Below the pieces are notes generated by a model. That model made no database searches. It saw nothing but the letters and a program-made list of their open reading frames with translations, and was not told the origin of the DNA. From positions 1 through 64,000 of the forward strand of contig RCNN01000076.1 of assembly GCA_003667245.1 (NCBI GenBank): a stretch of DNA of 64,000 nt. Reading direction: 5' to 3'. Of the stretch, positions 13,410 through 24,464 are shown in pieces. How positions within the stretch are numbered: the stretch's first letter is position 1; the number at the start of each line of letters is the position of its first letter. Position numbers and translations under genes: made by a program. The stretch comes from Heterostelium multicystogenum. Taxonomy: Eukaryota; Evosea; Eumycetozoa; Acytosteliales; Acytosteliaceae.

Positions 13410-13704
13410 ATTAACACTTAATATTGCCATTTCATTCAAAATAATCATCCAGCTATTTAGAAAGAAACAATCAATGTATCATTTATTTAGAACAGGTTAT
13501 ATCAAGTCTATATTAGTTCATTCCTTTAAATTACATTTGAATTTATTTATAGTTTCATATGATATGGATTTAGATTGATTACATACAATCCCTAAAAAAG
13601 CTGAGCAAAATGATGAATCAAATATAAACCTATATACAAGTAATAATTATAGTTATTTTATTTAGATTTATAGTTTTTTATGGAGTTGTTGAGGTTGGAG
13701 AGGA

Positions 13705-14436
13705 TTATGAAACAATCTCTGCAATCTTTTTTCCCTTATTCTTTTCGATATACTCTGTGAGTTCATTAATCTTCTTTTCTATCAATATTTGTGCAACAAC
13801 AGGTCTGGTATTCATTCTGTCCAACCATTTCAATACGTTTGGGTATGATTCATGATTTGGAATATGTCCATACTTTAAATAGATTGCCCATGACCAAATA
13901 GCAATATCTGCAACTGAATAGGAATCACCTGCAACCCATTCACGATTGGCAAGTTGATGATCCAAAACCCTATAGAGTCTCTCTGTCTCTTTGAGATATC
14001 TTGCTTTGGCAACTGGAACATCCAGAGATGAAAAGAATGAGTAGAATGTGTGTTGACCTTGAATTGGTCCAAGAGATGCAATTTGCCATGTCAGCCACTG
14101 GACTACTTCGGAATGTTGAAGTGGATGGGTGAGTCTGTCCGGGATGAATTTTTGGTGTTTTTCCGCAAGATACAGTAGAATTGCACCCGATTCAAAGATT
14201 GGAAGCTTGGGTTCGACAGTATTGTCGACAATGCCTGGAATCTTACTGTTTGGGAAGAGTTGTACAAATGATTCTGAGAACTGGTCACCTTTGAAGATAT
14301 CAATTTCATGATAATTATAATCAACATTGAGTTCTCTCAGCAACATGGTCACCTTCCATGGATTGGCAGTATTTGATCCATAGAACTCATATGGTGCATT
14401 TGGGTTTGAGTAGATTTTAGAAATTGAAGTTGACAT
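13705..14436 (-). CDS. glutathione S-transferase family protein, Ure2/YfcG-like
   Basis: Intact single-exon protein of 243 residues with both GST domains. The thioredoxin-like domain has SNTANPWKV at residues 21-29, the cis-proline loop KIPGIVD (P67) and the glutathione-binding FESGAILLYLAEK (81-93). The helical domain has WQIASLGPIQGQ (117-128) and the N-capping SVADIAIWSW (174-183). This motif set matches the nu-class/Ure2-YfcG-YghU group, whose bacterial members act as glutathione-dependent disulfide reductases, better than the classical GST classes. It is convergent with eL18, with 295 bp of AT-rich DNA between them. Cytosolic location is inferred from the absence of a signal peptide. Confidence 0.85.
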   Translation of the reverse strand: MSTSISKIYSNPNAPYEFYGSNTANPWKVTMLLRELNVDYNYHEIDIFKGDQFSESFVQLFPNSKIPGIVDNTVEPKLPIFESGAILLYLAEKHQKFIPDRLTHPLQHSEVVQWLTWQIASLGPIQGQHTFYSFFSSLDVPVAKARYLKETERLYRVLDHQLANREWVAGDSYSVADIAIWSWAIYLKYGHIPNHESYPNVLKWLDRMNTRPVVAQILIEKKINELTEYIEKNKGKKIAEIVS

Positions 14437-14883
14437 TATTATTTTTTTATATATTTTATTCGATTGGAGTATATTGATATTGTATTTATAAAATCAATAA
14501 ATAGTAAGTGACTATTTATAGGATTACATTTTCCAGTTCTTCGTATCTAATATTAAGCAAGAATTAAAAATATAAAGTAGAATTTCATTTTCATTCTCTG
14601 TTATTCTACTATAATTTTTGAAGTTGAGATTCAAAATGAAGCTTTCGAAAAGAATATTAAATAAAAAAAAGAACAAGAGAACAAAAAAAAAAAAACAAAC
14701 ACTTAGTCCTTTTATAGTTTGTTTAAGGAGATGAATTCATTTGATGTATATTTTTTGATAAAAGTAGTTTTATTAAGTACAATTTGAGTGCGAGGTAATA
14801 ACATGTTCGCTATGGTCTTTAGTTGTTTTTTTTTTTGTTTGATTGTTTTATATAAACATCCTAATAAAAGTGTTATAAAACTT
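14437..14883. other. intergenic (GST promoter, calmodulin 3' end)
   Basis: AT-rich with A and T runs. No gene is visible. Both neighbours are on the minus strand, so this holds the GST promoter and the calmodulin 3' UTR. Confidence 0.55.
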
Positions 14884-15733
<850 letters not shown>

Positions 15734-15925
15734 TTTATAATTTATATGTGTATGATGATTTGATGATAATAAATATTGAAAAAGAAATTAGATAGTTTTT
15801 TTTGAATACAAAAAATTAGAGTTGGGTGAATTTGAAAATATTTGATTAATTATTATTATTGATAAAAATAAAAAAATTAATTTTCAAAAAAAATGAAAAA
15901 AAAATGGTGAATCTTTTTTGTTTAT

Positions 15926-15941
15926 TGTGGTGGGTGTCACT
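15926..15941 (-). promoter_or_regulatory. GT-rich G-box-like element upstream of calmodulin
   Basis: A GT-rich run (TGTGGTGGGTGTCAC on the plus strand, so C/A-rich on the coding strand) lies about 195 bp upstream of the calmodulin ATG in otherwise AT-only DNA. It resembles G-box elements bound by the Dictyostelium developmental factor GBF. Function is inferred from resemblance only. Confidence 0.3.
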
Positions 15942-16079
15942 TACAAAACAAAATCTTATAATCTCTCTCTTTTAAAAATTCAAATAAATTAAAGTGTTTG
16001 TTTATTTTTAAATATTTTGTTTTTGATTTTTTTTTAATATTTATTATTTTTTGCCAATTATAATTATTGTTTTTTCAAT

Positions 16080-16256
16080 GGAAGATGCCCCTTTGGCACC
16101 ATCGTGTGTTGCAGAGTTATTTCTTGTGTTGTTGGACATACTACTTTGTGAGATGTGCTACACTCTCTATAGAGAGTCACTTCCTTCGGCATACCACCAA
16201 GGAGTGCCAAACCAAGCAGGGTTTTCTTTCGCCCCTCTCATGTAATTCAATTCACT
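16080..16256. ncRNA. candidate structured non-coding RNA (strand uncertain)
   Basis: A segment of about 175 nt with clearly higher GC content sits inside AT-rich intergenic DNA and does not read as protein. It has nested self-complementarity. TTTGGCAC near 16096 pairs perfectly with GTGCCAAA near 16207. Between them lies the 16-bp palindrome ACTCTCTATAGAGAGT (16163-16178). A further hairpin pairs ACTTCCTT with AAGGAGT (about 16178-16205). I did not recognise U2, U4, U5, U6, SRP, RNase P or U3 motifs, and no CCCATAA element lies upstream. It could instead be an untranslated exon. Confidence 0.3.
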
Positions 16257-17650
16257 ACACTTTACTATATATATTTAATTCATTCCGATCTATGACATTT
16301 TTGACATTCATCTGGGTTGTAACAAACAGTAATTGCGAGGAGCCCTGGGAAATATATCAGACCACCAACATGTGCTCAATCGTAATTAATTCACAAGATA
16401 TCAATAGTTGTCATTAATTAATGTAATAAGATATTTTCCATTATACTACCAGGCTTCCATACATACAAATAATTATCATTGTTAAATATAATATATATTT
16501 ATTATTACTTTATTTATAGTGTGGTTGGTTTGATTTAGAAACTATCTTTTGAAATCATAGATTCATAGTATTCTTAGAGTTATTAATTATACATAGAGAG
16601 CTTTTTATTCATTTACTTGTATAATTCCAAATCATAGAATCAAATAAATTAGTTTAATCAGTGGAATCATCTTAATAGTGATGATTGATTTTTAATTGAT
16701 TGGCTCATTTCTGTTTATTTAGTGAATGCAACGCGTTTTAGAATCATTTGTTTGTCAATTGTAGTGCGAGAATTAGTAAAGCACTATAGTGATGTGATGG
16801 TGATGTGATGATGGATGAACCTTATAATCAAATAGGTTTGAAAATACAGGTGATGCATCACACTATTGTAATTTTGAATATATCAAAAATTAAAATAATT
16901 TCCTAATTAGTAGAATCATCGATTTCTTTTTTTCATGGGTAAAGTGTGAATGAAAAGAATCATCCATTATTTACCACTAACAACACCAATTCTGGTGTTT
17001 GTTGTATGTGTTTTTGTCAGTGTGTCAGAATTTACCCCTCCTCTATACAATAAAAAGAAATCGAAGTTGACTGAAATTGAACATGTTAATTTATTAACAG
17101 TAAATAAATTAATATTAAAAAAAATGGCATTCTCTATCTATCTAGCTATCTATCTTAGGTCAACTATTTTATAGTAATAATAATTATCACTTTAGACAAT
17201 TTCACACACAACCTTTTGTATTATATTTTCATCTGTTGTAATTCACAACCACTCTAAGCATTTAATTAGTTTTTCTTTTCTTTTGTTTCCATCTTTTTCT
17301 TCTTTCTTTGTTAGTTTGAGACATCTTCCAATAGATTTCAAATTTTATTAATAAATAATTTATTCTATATTAAATATACCCAATTAAGAATATTCAAATA
17401 ATCAAAAGTAGTATAGAACTTAGTATTATTAATAGGAATATTAAATTAATTATATATAAAAATAATAATAACAGATTTAAAATTGAAATATTAGATCTTT
17501 TAAAAAACAAATAGTAGTAATAGTAATAATAATATACTAATAATAGTATTTGATTTTATTTATTTTCATATTTATATTATTTATATTTAAAAAAATAATT
17601 TGATCGTTGTTTTTTAAACATACAACTTCCAAAAATAGTACATATTTCTA

Positions 17651-19503
17651 ATGGTTACTTCTCAAGTTATTGAACAAGAGACAAAACTGTCTAAAATAGA
17701 AACTCAATCAAAAATAATAAAGGAGAAAGATTTAATTGGTGTGAAGCCTTTGGAGCTTCAGGAACCATCTAACAATATAAAGAAACAAAAATCTGAAAAT
17801 CACCATCATAAATCCTATGATGAAAATCATAAAAAGAAACACCCTCCAATTTCGGAGCACGCCAATGATAACAATGCCAATGCTATTCGAAATGAAAGTG
17901 AAAATGAAAATGATTCAAAAACACGTTGATACCTGGAAGCCATATATAGAGGTACAACCAACAACCTATAAAAGACCATTTTCCATTTCCACTGCATATC
18001 TTGATCTCGATGATTCACCAGGTACCATTCCGAGTGTACATAAACTGATACATAGAAATAGAATTTTAATATTGGTAAGTATCTATAGATTAGCAATTGC
18101 TACATTCCTCCTATGATTACTCGTAACTAAATAATATTATTATTGCTAGACATTGACACTTCTATATGTATTCATAAGTGAACCAGATCGTTTTTGTTAA
18201 GCATTTAGATTTGTTGAATGTGATTTTCGTTAATCCATTAGTAGTCCTCCCAGAACTTACTATTATGCATAGTTTTTCAATGTTGCTGCCAGTTGTAACA
18301 TGCCTCTATGCCAAGAAAAAGATGTCAAAGAAACTCTATGTTTTGACATATTTCCTCTTACAATTGGCTTCTTCATCGTATTCAGCCATATTTGTTCTAA
18401 GCAACAAGATGCTTCCGATTGGTACTTCATTGTTTTTATCAATGGAGTTGATTTTAATCACTTGGAAGAATCACTCTTATTTCATTGTTAGAAATTACTA
18501 TGATTTTCACAATATGGAGGAGCCAGAGGCAGTGAAGAAAGAGGCCTACCACTTGAAAGTCAATTTTCTGGTATATTGGAGACTTTATTCATTTCCTCGT
18601 TTCACCAACTCTGATCTATGACCAATATCAAGAGGTAAAGGCAGTGCCATATGTCGATCCAAATCCAGTTCCAGTTAGAATTCTAAATTTCATCAAAGAG
18701 TTATATTCTTCATTTTGTATTCTAGTTGTAGTGCACTTTTTAAGTAAGTTTAACAATGACCTTATTACATAGATCTTTCCCATTAATGTGTTTTTGCTTT
18801 ACTAGATGTACAAATAATTATTCCAAACCTTTATAAACCACCTTCCATTAAGACTTTTGCCATCATTATGATTCCTGCTGAAATCAATTTCCAACTTCAG
18901 TATGTAATTTAGTGCACCAATAGCTGATTGATTACCTAACTTATGTATTTGCTTGATTAGATATTATTTGTTATACCATTGTGTATTTTCATTGTTGGCA
19001 GATATCAGTGGTTTTAGAGATAGATTGTCTTTCTATGAAGACTACTGGGCTGCAATTGAGGTTAAGCATATTCTTAGCAAATGGTCTAAACCAGTGCATT
19101 CATGGCTGTTTAGACACGTTCATAACGATTTGTAGGTTATCATCTTTTAAGTCCCCAATGTCGATGACTTATTAATAATCCTATTTTAAATTATACAGGC
19201 GCAGTCTATTTGGATTTAGCAAATGGGCTAGTCTATTCTTGACAATGATCTTCTCTGGATTCTTTTCATGAGTTCATCATCATGGTTACATCAAGAAATA
19301 TCTGTTTCCCATGGTCCACAGCAAACCTGATTGGTTGTGGATGGTTAATCTGGATGGAGTCGACCATAAAAGGATTAGCTAAAAGTACGCCATATCGAAC
19401 ACTTATGAGAATACTCTTGCTCCTTGGACATGGTGGATTCTACTTTGCAATCTATCACCTATGTTATTCTAAAGAGACTTATGGTATAAACACTCTAAAC
19501 TAA
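17651..19503 (+). CDS. MBOAT acyltransferase, sterol O-acyltransferase (ACAT/ARE)-like
   Basis: Multi-pass ER membrane enzyme of the MBOAT family that would esterify sterols (or diacylglycerol) with fatty acyl-CoA for lipid-droplet storage. Exons: 17651-18074, 18150-18743, 18806-18899, 18961-19131 and 19199-19503. The N terminus is a Lys/His/Asn-rich cytosolic tail. Family signatures are FLVSPTLIYDQYQ (about 18588-18626), FRDRLSFYEDYW with KWSKPVHSWLFRHV (about 19013-19120), and FFHEFIIM holding the presumed catalytic His (about 19264). Frame breaks occur near 17910, 18175 and 18570, and in the T4 run at 19263-19266, where T3 restores FFHEF. ACAT/ARE fits somewhat better than DGAT1 (PVHSWLFRHV rather than HKWMVRH), but this is not certain. 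Confidence 0.7.
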
Positions 19504-19596
19504 TTCAATCAAACATATAACAAAATTATAATTATTATTATTTTAAAATAAAATCAAAATAAACTAATCATTCATGGGAACACTGTTTTATTTTGA

Positions 19597-19970
19597 TCAA
19601 CCACTGCACTGGTGGAGGGTTTCATCTGTTTTTGGTAATTCACGAATCATGTAATTTAAACTTTTAAAGTTTGCAAAAAAACAGGATAATCCAAAATAGA
19701 TGCCCACACGATCTCATCTTCACTAAGCAACAGCATCAGTGTATCATTATTATTAAAACAATTTAATATAAATAATAATTATATTAGAAACAAACCACCA
19801 GCAACAATGTTGTCGTTATCATTTATAAATGAAACACTTCTATTTAAAATAGTAACACCATCATCAACTTCATCAACCTCATTTTACTCATAAATACAAT
19901 TATATAGAATTACCAGCATCAAATTAACTGTAAATAATATAACAACTTACCAGATTAAACAGCCTACCAT
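19597..19970 (-). CDS. small unrecognised protein, two or three short exons
   Basis: Minus-strand coding sequence too short for simple ORF detection. The last exon (19722-19597) encodes EDEIVWASILDYPVF, then FKSLNYMIRELPKTDE, and ends at TGA 19597. A T7 run near 19674-19680 must be one base longer to join these two parts. The preceding exon (ending 19792) encodes VDEVDDGVTILNRSVSF and NDNDNIVAGG, and joins across an intron of about 70 nt. A possible first exon starts at ATG 19970 (MVGCLI), but its splice phase does not fit. The product would be about 80-90 acidic residues. I recognise no family. Composition and codon use contrast sharply with the AT-rich flanks. Confidence 0.45.
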
Positions 19971-21549
19971 TTTACCAACCAGAGTAAGAAATCAAAAACC
20001 AACCTACTCTTATTAATAATAATAATAAGCTATTTGACTTTAATATAATAATAATCGTTTAGATTGACATACATCATAGTAGTTATTCAATAGTAATAAT
20101 AACAAAGTTAGAAGTAATCAATCAATCAATCAATCAATCAATCTTCATTTCATTGTTATCTTATCGAATTTTAAAAGGTAATATCAATTATGTAGTAGTT
20201 ATAAATTTAGACTAGTTTTTAAACGTAAAGGAAAAGAAAGGGAATATTAGTTATAAAGTTGGAGTTATAAGTTGTTCAATCAATTGTAGTTGTCGTTTTG
20301 ATTGGTTTTAAAAAGTACAATTTGATTGATCAATAGATTTAAGTGTTGTTAAAGTTACCTGTTTGGTCAAAAACACATACATTGGTTACTCTGTATTACA
20401 GATAAAGTTAGATTTTCTCTTTTTTATTATTTAAGTTAATGATTACTTTAAATCATCTCTCTGTTTGTACCCCTATCTATCTATCTTTACCTATACCCTA
20501 GGTAAATAATTGATAGTTGAATCTTAACCATTCAATTTAACAGACCAATAATATCAGCAATAACAACAACAATAACAAGCACAATAACAAAGATTAAACA
20601 CACTAATATCATAATATCACATCTATGTCATTACCATTTCACTCCAATTAAATTGTAAAACAATAGAGCTATTTAAATGGTATTTTTTTATTGATACAAT
20701 CTGAATAATTATGATTCTTGGCACTCAATCAATATTGATTATACAACCCATATAAATAATAGGTGAAAAAGTATATATTCCAATTCAATTTTGACGACTA
20801 TTTATTGGTACCACACACTTCAGACATAAACACTCACTCACACCTAACAACTAAACAAACACATCACACACATCAAAACACAACACAATTCAACTCTGAC
20901 ACTGTTGAACAGCATCAACACCAAACAACACACGTACTCCAATTTGATTCATTAGGCATTTAGGAGTATGCAACCAATATCTTTCATTTAGTTAGTCATC
21001 TATCTGTTTCATTCACTCATTCATTCATTCATCCACTTCTTTGGATTGTTTATTTATAAAATTAAATATTTTGTTTGTCTTTTTTCAGAGAGTGAGAAAG
21101 AATCAAAATTTCATTATATCATCATCAAATAGCATCATTCTATTAATATTAATAATATAATAATACTATTATTACTATTGTTCAACTTAATAATAATAAT
21201 AATAATAATATAGTTTGGACAAATAATGTTGTTGTACTTGTAGTTTGTAATAATAGTTGTAGTGGTATTTCATAAATTCGAATATATAGATATATAATAG
21301 TATAAAGAAATAAATAGATAGATAGACAGCAGACAGATAGTCTATAGATATAGAAAACAGACATTTTTATGAAATATTATTATTTGTAGTTCTACGACTT
21401 CTTTCCAACAACAACAGCAACAAATAGATAAATTAATAAACAACTTGTTATCAAGATTAATAATAATAATAATTACATATTCCAATCCAATCTACAATAA
21501 TATCTTCACAGTATTACCAAAATATTCAAACCATCAAATAGTAATTGTC
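19971..21549. other. intergenic, low complexity with tetranucleotide repeats
   Basis: AT-rich DNA rich in (ATCA)n, (CATT)n, (GATA)n and (AAT)n runs. No gene is visible. Open frames here (for example 20763-20963) are made of His/Thr repeats from CA-rich DNA and are not convincing. Confidence 0.5.
20116..20143. repeat. (ATCA)n microsatellite
   Basis: About six perfect tandem copies of a tetranucleotide in intergenic DNA. Confidence 0.8.
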
Positions 21550-21857
21550 TCATTGCATTATTATTCTGTTGGTAGTACCAATAAAGTCGTCTTGTTCATT
21601 CAATTCAACAATTAAAGTAGAGCCGGTTGTAGTAACAGCACCCAGCGGCAATTGTGGTGTTGTTGCGAAGTGGTGATATTCACTGGATAGTGGGTGTCTG
21701 CAACAAGTAGGTATTAGTGAGTTTATATACACTAATAATACAAGCAAAAATAACAATAGTGACCAGCTATGAAAATTTCCAACTAAAAAGGATCTTTTTC
21801 CACTTCTCTTTAATTTGAACATACATCTTCCAATCGATTATTTTGCAAACTAAACAA
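21550..21857 (-). CDS. hypothetical small protein, partial structure
   Basis: The exon ending at TGA 21550 encodes HPLSSEYHHFATTPQLPLG followed by GSTLIVELNEQDDFIGTTN, which looks coding. Its 5' side has a good acceptor (TTGTTGCAG). A GTATGT donor lies about 130 nt upstream at 21821, preceded by a 35-nt candidate exon (21857-21823) with TTTAG before it. Read without splicing, the same frame from ATG 21822 gives a hydrophobic span instead. I cannot tell which model is right, and I recognise no family. Confidence 0.3.
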
Positions 21858-22125
21858 TCCTAAATTATAATTTAAACTATTATTCAATCCATTATATTTA
21901 TTCATATTTTTATAAACTAATTTAATTATATTCTTATTAGTATTATTGTTTTTGATAAATCTTTTTTCATAGATCTATTAATATCCATATGTTCAAATAG
22001 ATCCATTTAGTCAATTAATTAATAATAATATATTATCAAATATTTTATGATCTGTTTCCTAACTACTTACTTATCATATCCTAAATTTAAATATTAATAT
22101 TAATAATATAATTTATATTTGGTAA

Positions 22126-24082
22126 ATGGCAGATTTTTGTGGATATCCCAATTTACTCAGTGCTTTATTTCCTAAAGTCATGTTAACAGAATCATTTTCA
22201 CTTCCAACTCTTTTTCAATGGGCAAATAAAACAATTGGACATTCTAAAAACAGCATCAACAACAGCAGTAATAATAAAAATAATATAGATCAAAATATAG
22301 AGGAAATTTCCTGCCAACCTTTAGCATCAAATTCACCTAGAGAAAAGAAACTAAAGAAATCCCACAAATCATCGACTAGCACTTCATACTTTTTGGATAG
22401 AATGATTGTTGACTCACCAACACTTGCATCGAGCAGTTCCTATCCATGTGACATAAATTACGATCCCCTCGATTTGAATGAAGATGGATACATTTCACCA
22501 TCGTCTCTTAAGATGATGTTTGAGCAGCATCATCAGCAACAGCAACAATTAATTTACAATAGTCTCAATAGTATCAGCAGCGGCAACAACAATGACAATT
22601 TCACATCGGACAATCAATACTCTCCACAACAAAAATCAAAACACAGTTTATCGCCATTTTGCTTTTTGAAATCGAATTCAAAGAAGGCTTCCAACTTTGG
22701 CAAGCGATTTGGCAACAAGAAATATATAGTATTGGAGGATTTGCCAATTGAAGTGATCATCCATATTTTAGGATATCTGCCGTTCAGAGACATTGGATAC
22801 ACCCTCCCTTTGGTCAACAAGAATTTCCGAGATATATCCAGTGTTTTTGTTTTGTGGAAAAATCTTTACTTAAAGTATTGGTCGAAGAAGAATACAAAGA
22901 GAAGCTTTAATTTTCACAATGTCCATGGCTATATTCCACCTTCAAATAATATTTTGAATTCACCGGGTCTCACTTCCAACCCCAATAAATTATGCTCCAA
23001 CAAAAACTACAAGAAGATGTACCAAATGAGACACATTGTCGAGAAAAACTGGAAGAAAGGAGTTTGTTCTGTTCAAACCCTATACGGACACCAAGAAGGT
23101 GTTTGGGGTGTTCAATTCCATGGAGACACCTTGGTCAGCGGTGCAGAAGACGGTGTAATGAAGGTCTGGGACACCAAAGAAGGTGAATGCACTCATACTC
23201 TTGTTGGTCACACAGATGTTATTAATTCATTCCACTTTGAAAATGACCGCGTTGTCAGTGGTAGTGATGACTCAACGCTCAAAGTATGGAAAGCAAGCAC
23301 CGGACAATGTATCAACACCTTTACTGGACATGTAGGATCGGTGTGGATGCTAGAGTTTAAGGATCATTTCTTAGTAAGTGGTGGAGATGATCGCTCGGTT
23401 CGTTTATGGGATTTTGCATACTGGTCAGCAGATTCAATCGCATACTGGTCATACCGGAAGAATATATTATGTCCAAATGGGAGACAATATGATTGTAAGT
23501 GGTGCACAGGACAAGTCTTGTAGAATTTGGGATGTACGTTCTGGAAAACCATCGCACACAATGGTTTCTAACTCACCAGTTCACTGTCTTCAAATGAATG
23601 GAGATCTTTGGAGTGGGGGTGATTGGTCAGTTGCTAGCGGCCATAACAATGGAACTATAAGTGTTTGGAATATGAGAACTGGTTCATTACAAGCTGTTCT
23701 CTCAAGTCCTCTGTGTTGTCCAGTCTGGCACATTCAATTCAGACAAAATACAATATACACATCCAGTTGCAATAATTTACATGCTTGGAATCTCAATATG
23801 GCCCTTCCAACCAACCCTAATCAAATGAGTCAATTGACTTGTAGTAAAATTTTTAAAGGTCATACCAAATCGATTAAACATTTCCAAGTAAAGGAGAACA
23901 GAATGGTTAGTGGTGGAATGGACAACAAAATCAAGGTTTGGGACCTCGAAAAACCTGGAAGCAGTTATCTCTATACTTTGGCAGGTCATACTGGAAGTGT
24001 GGACTGGTTAGAGTTTAAAAAAGATAAGTTGATCAGTTGTTCTGCTGATCATACTATAAGAGTATGGAGCTTCTGGGACTAA
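22126..24082 (+). CDS. F-box/WD40 protein (SCF ubiquitin-ligase substrate receptor)
   Basis: Substrate-recognition subunit of an SCF-type ubiquitin ligase, about 651 residues in one exon from ATG 22126. The first 200 residues are low complexity (Asn, Ser, Gln). An F-box follows at about 203-250 (VLEDLPIEVIIHILGYLPFRDI...), which would bind Skp1. Residues about 318-651 form WD40 repeats with eight recognisable blade ends (MKVWD, LKVWK, VRLWD, CRIWD, ISVWN, LHAWN, IKVWD, IRVWS). Eight blades after an F-box is the Fbw7/Cdc4 layout. D. discoideum FbxA has the same type but is much larger. The frame breaks in the T4 run at 23412-23415; T3 restores LWDLHTGQQI. Substrate is unknown. Confidence 0.85.
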
Positions 24083-24464
24083 CTTAAATATATATTTATA
24101 TATGTATATTCTATATAAAAATGTAATAAACCAATATTTTTATATTTATCCTAAATAGACTGCTAGAAGTGTTAGAATAGAATACATTGCTCTAAATATT
24201 TTTTAACTTTGACTCTATTTTGGTAAAAGAGGTTGTATCCTCTATTGTTGGTATTATTTAAAAGTAACTACAAATGCCCAAAATTCTTAGATAAATCAAA
24301 AATTATATATTAATGTTTATACTTAATAACCTGTGCATTCAATTAAATAGATTGATAAGGAATGGCTCGAATGTAATATTAGAATAGAATAAGACAAAAT
24401 TTATTGTATTATTAATGTTGAAAAAATATTGAATGAATGAGCTATAGTTGGTCTACTAAAGCAT
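24083..24464. other. intergenic between convergent genes
   Basis: AT-rich 3' flanks of two convergent genes, with polyadenylation-like AATAAA sequences. No gene is visible. Confidence 0.6.

Larger units (their letters stand above)
15734..17650. other. long intergenic region between calmodulin and the acyltransferase gene
   Basis: AT-rich divergent promoter region of about 1.9 kb. It contains a G-box-like element and a GC-richer structured segment (listed separately). The ORFs at 16051-16417 and 16950-17174 do not look coding. Confidence 0.5.

Noticed and set aside
16051..16417. Overlapping ORFs of 64 and 116 codons
   Set aside because: Neither frame has protein-like composition over its length. 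Pairing arms and the palindrome point to RNA structure instead.
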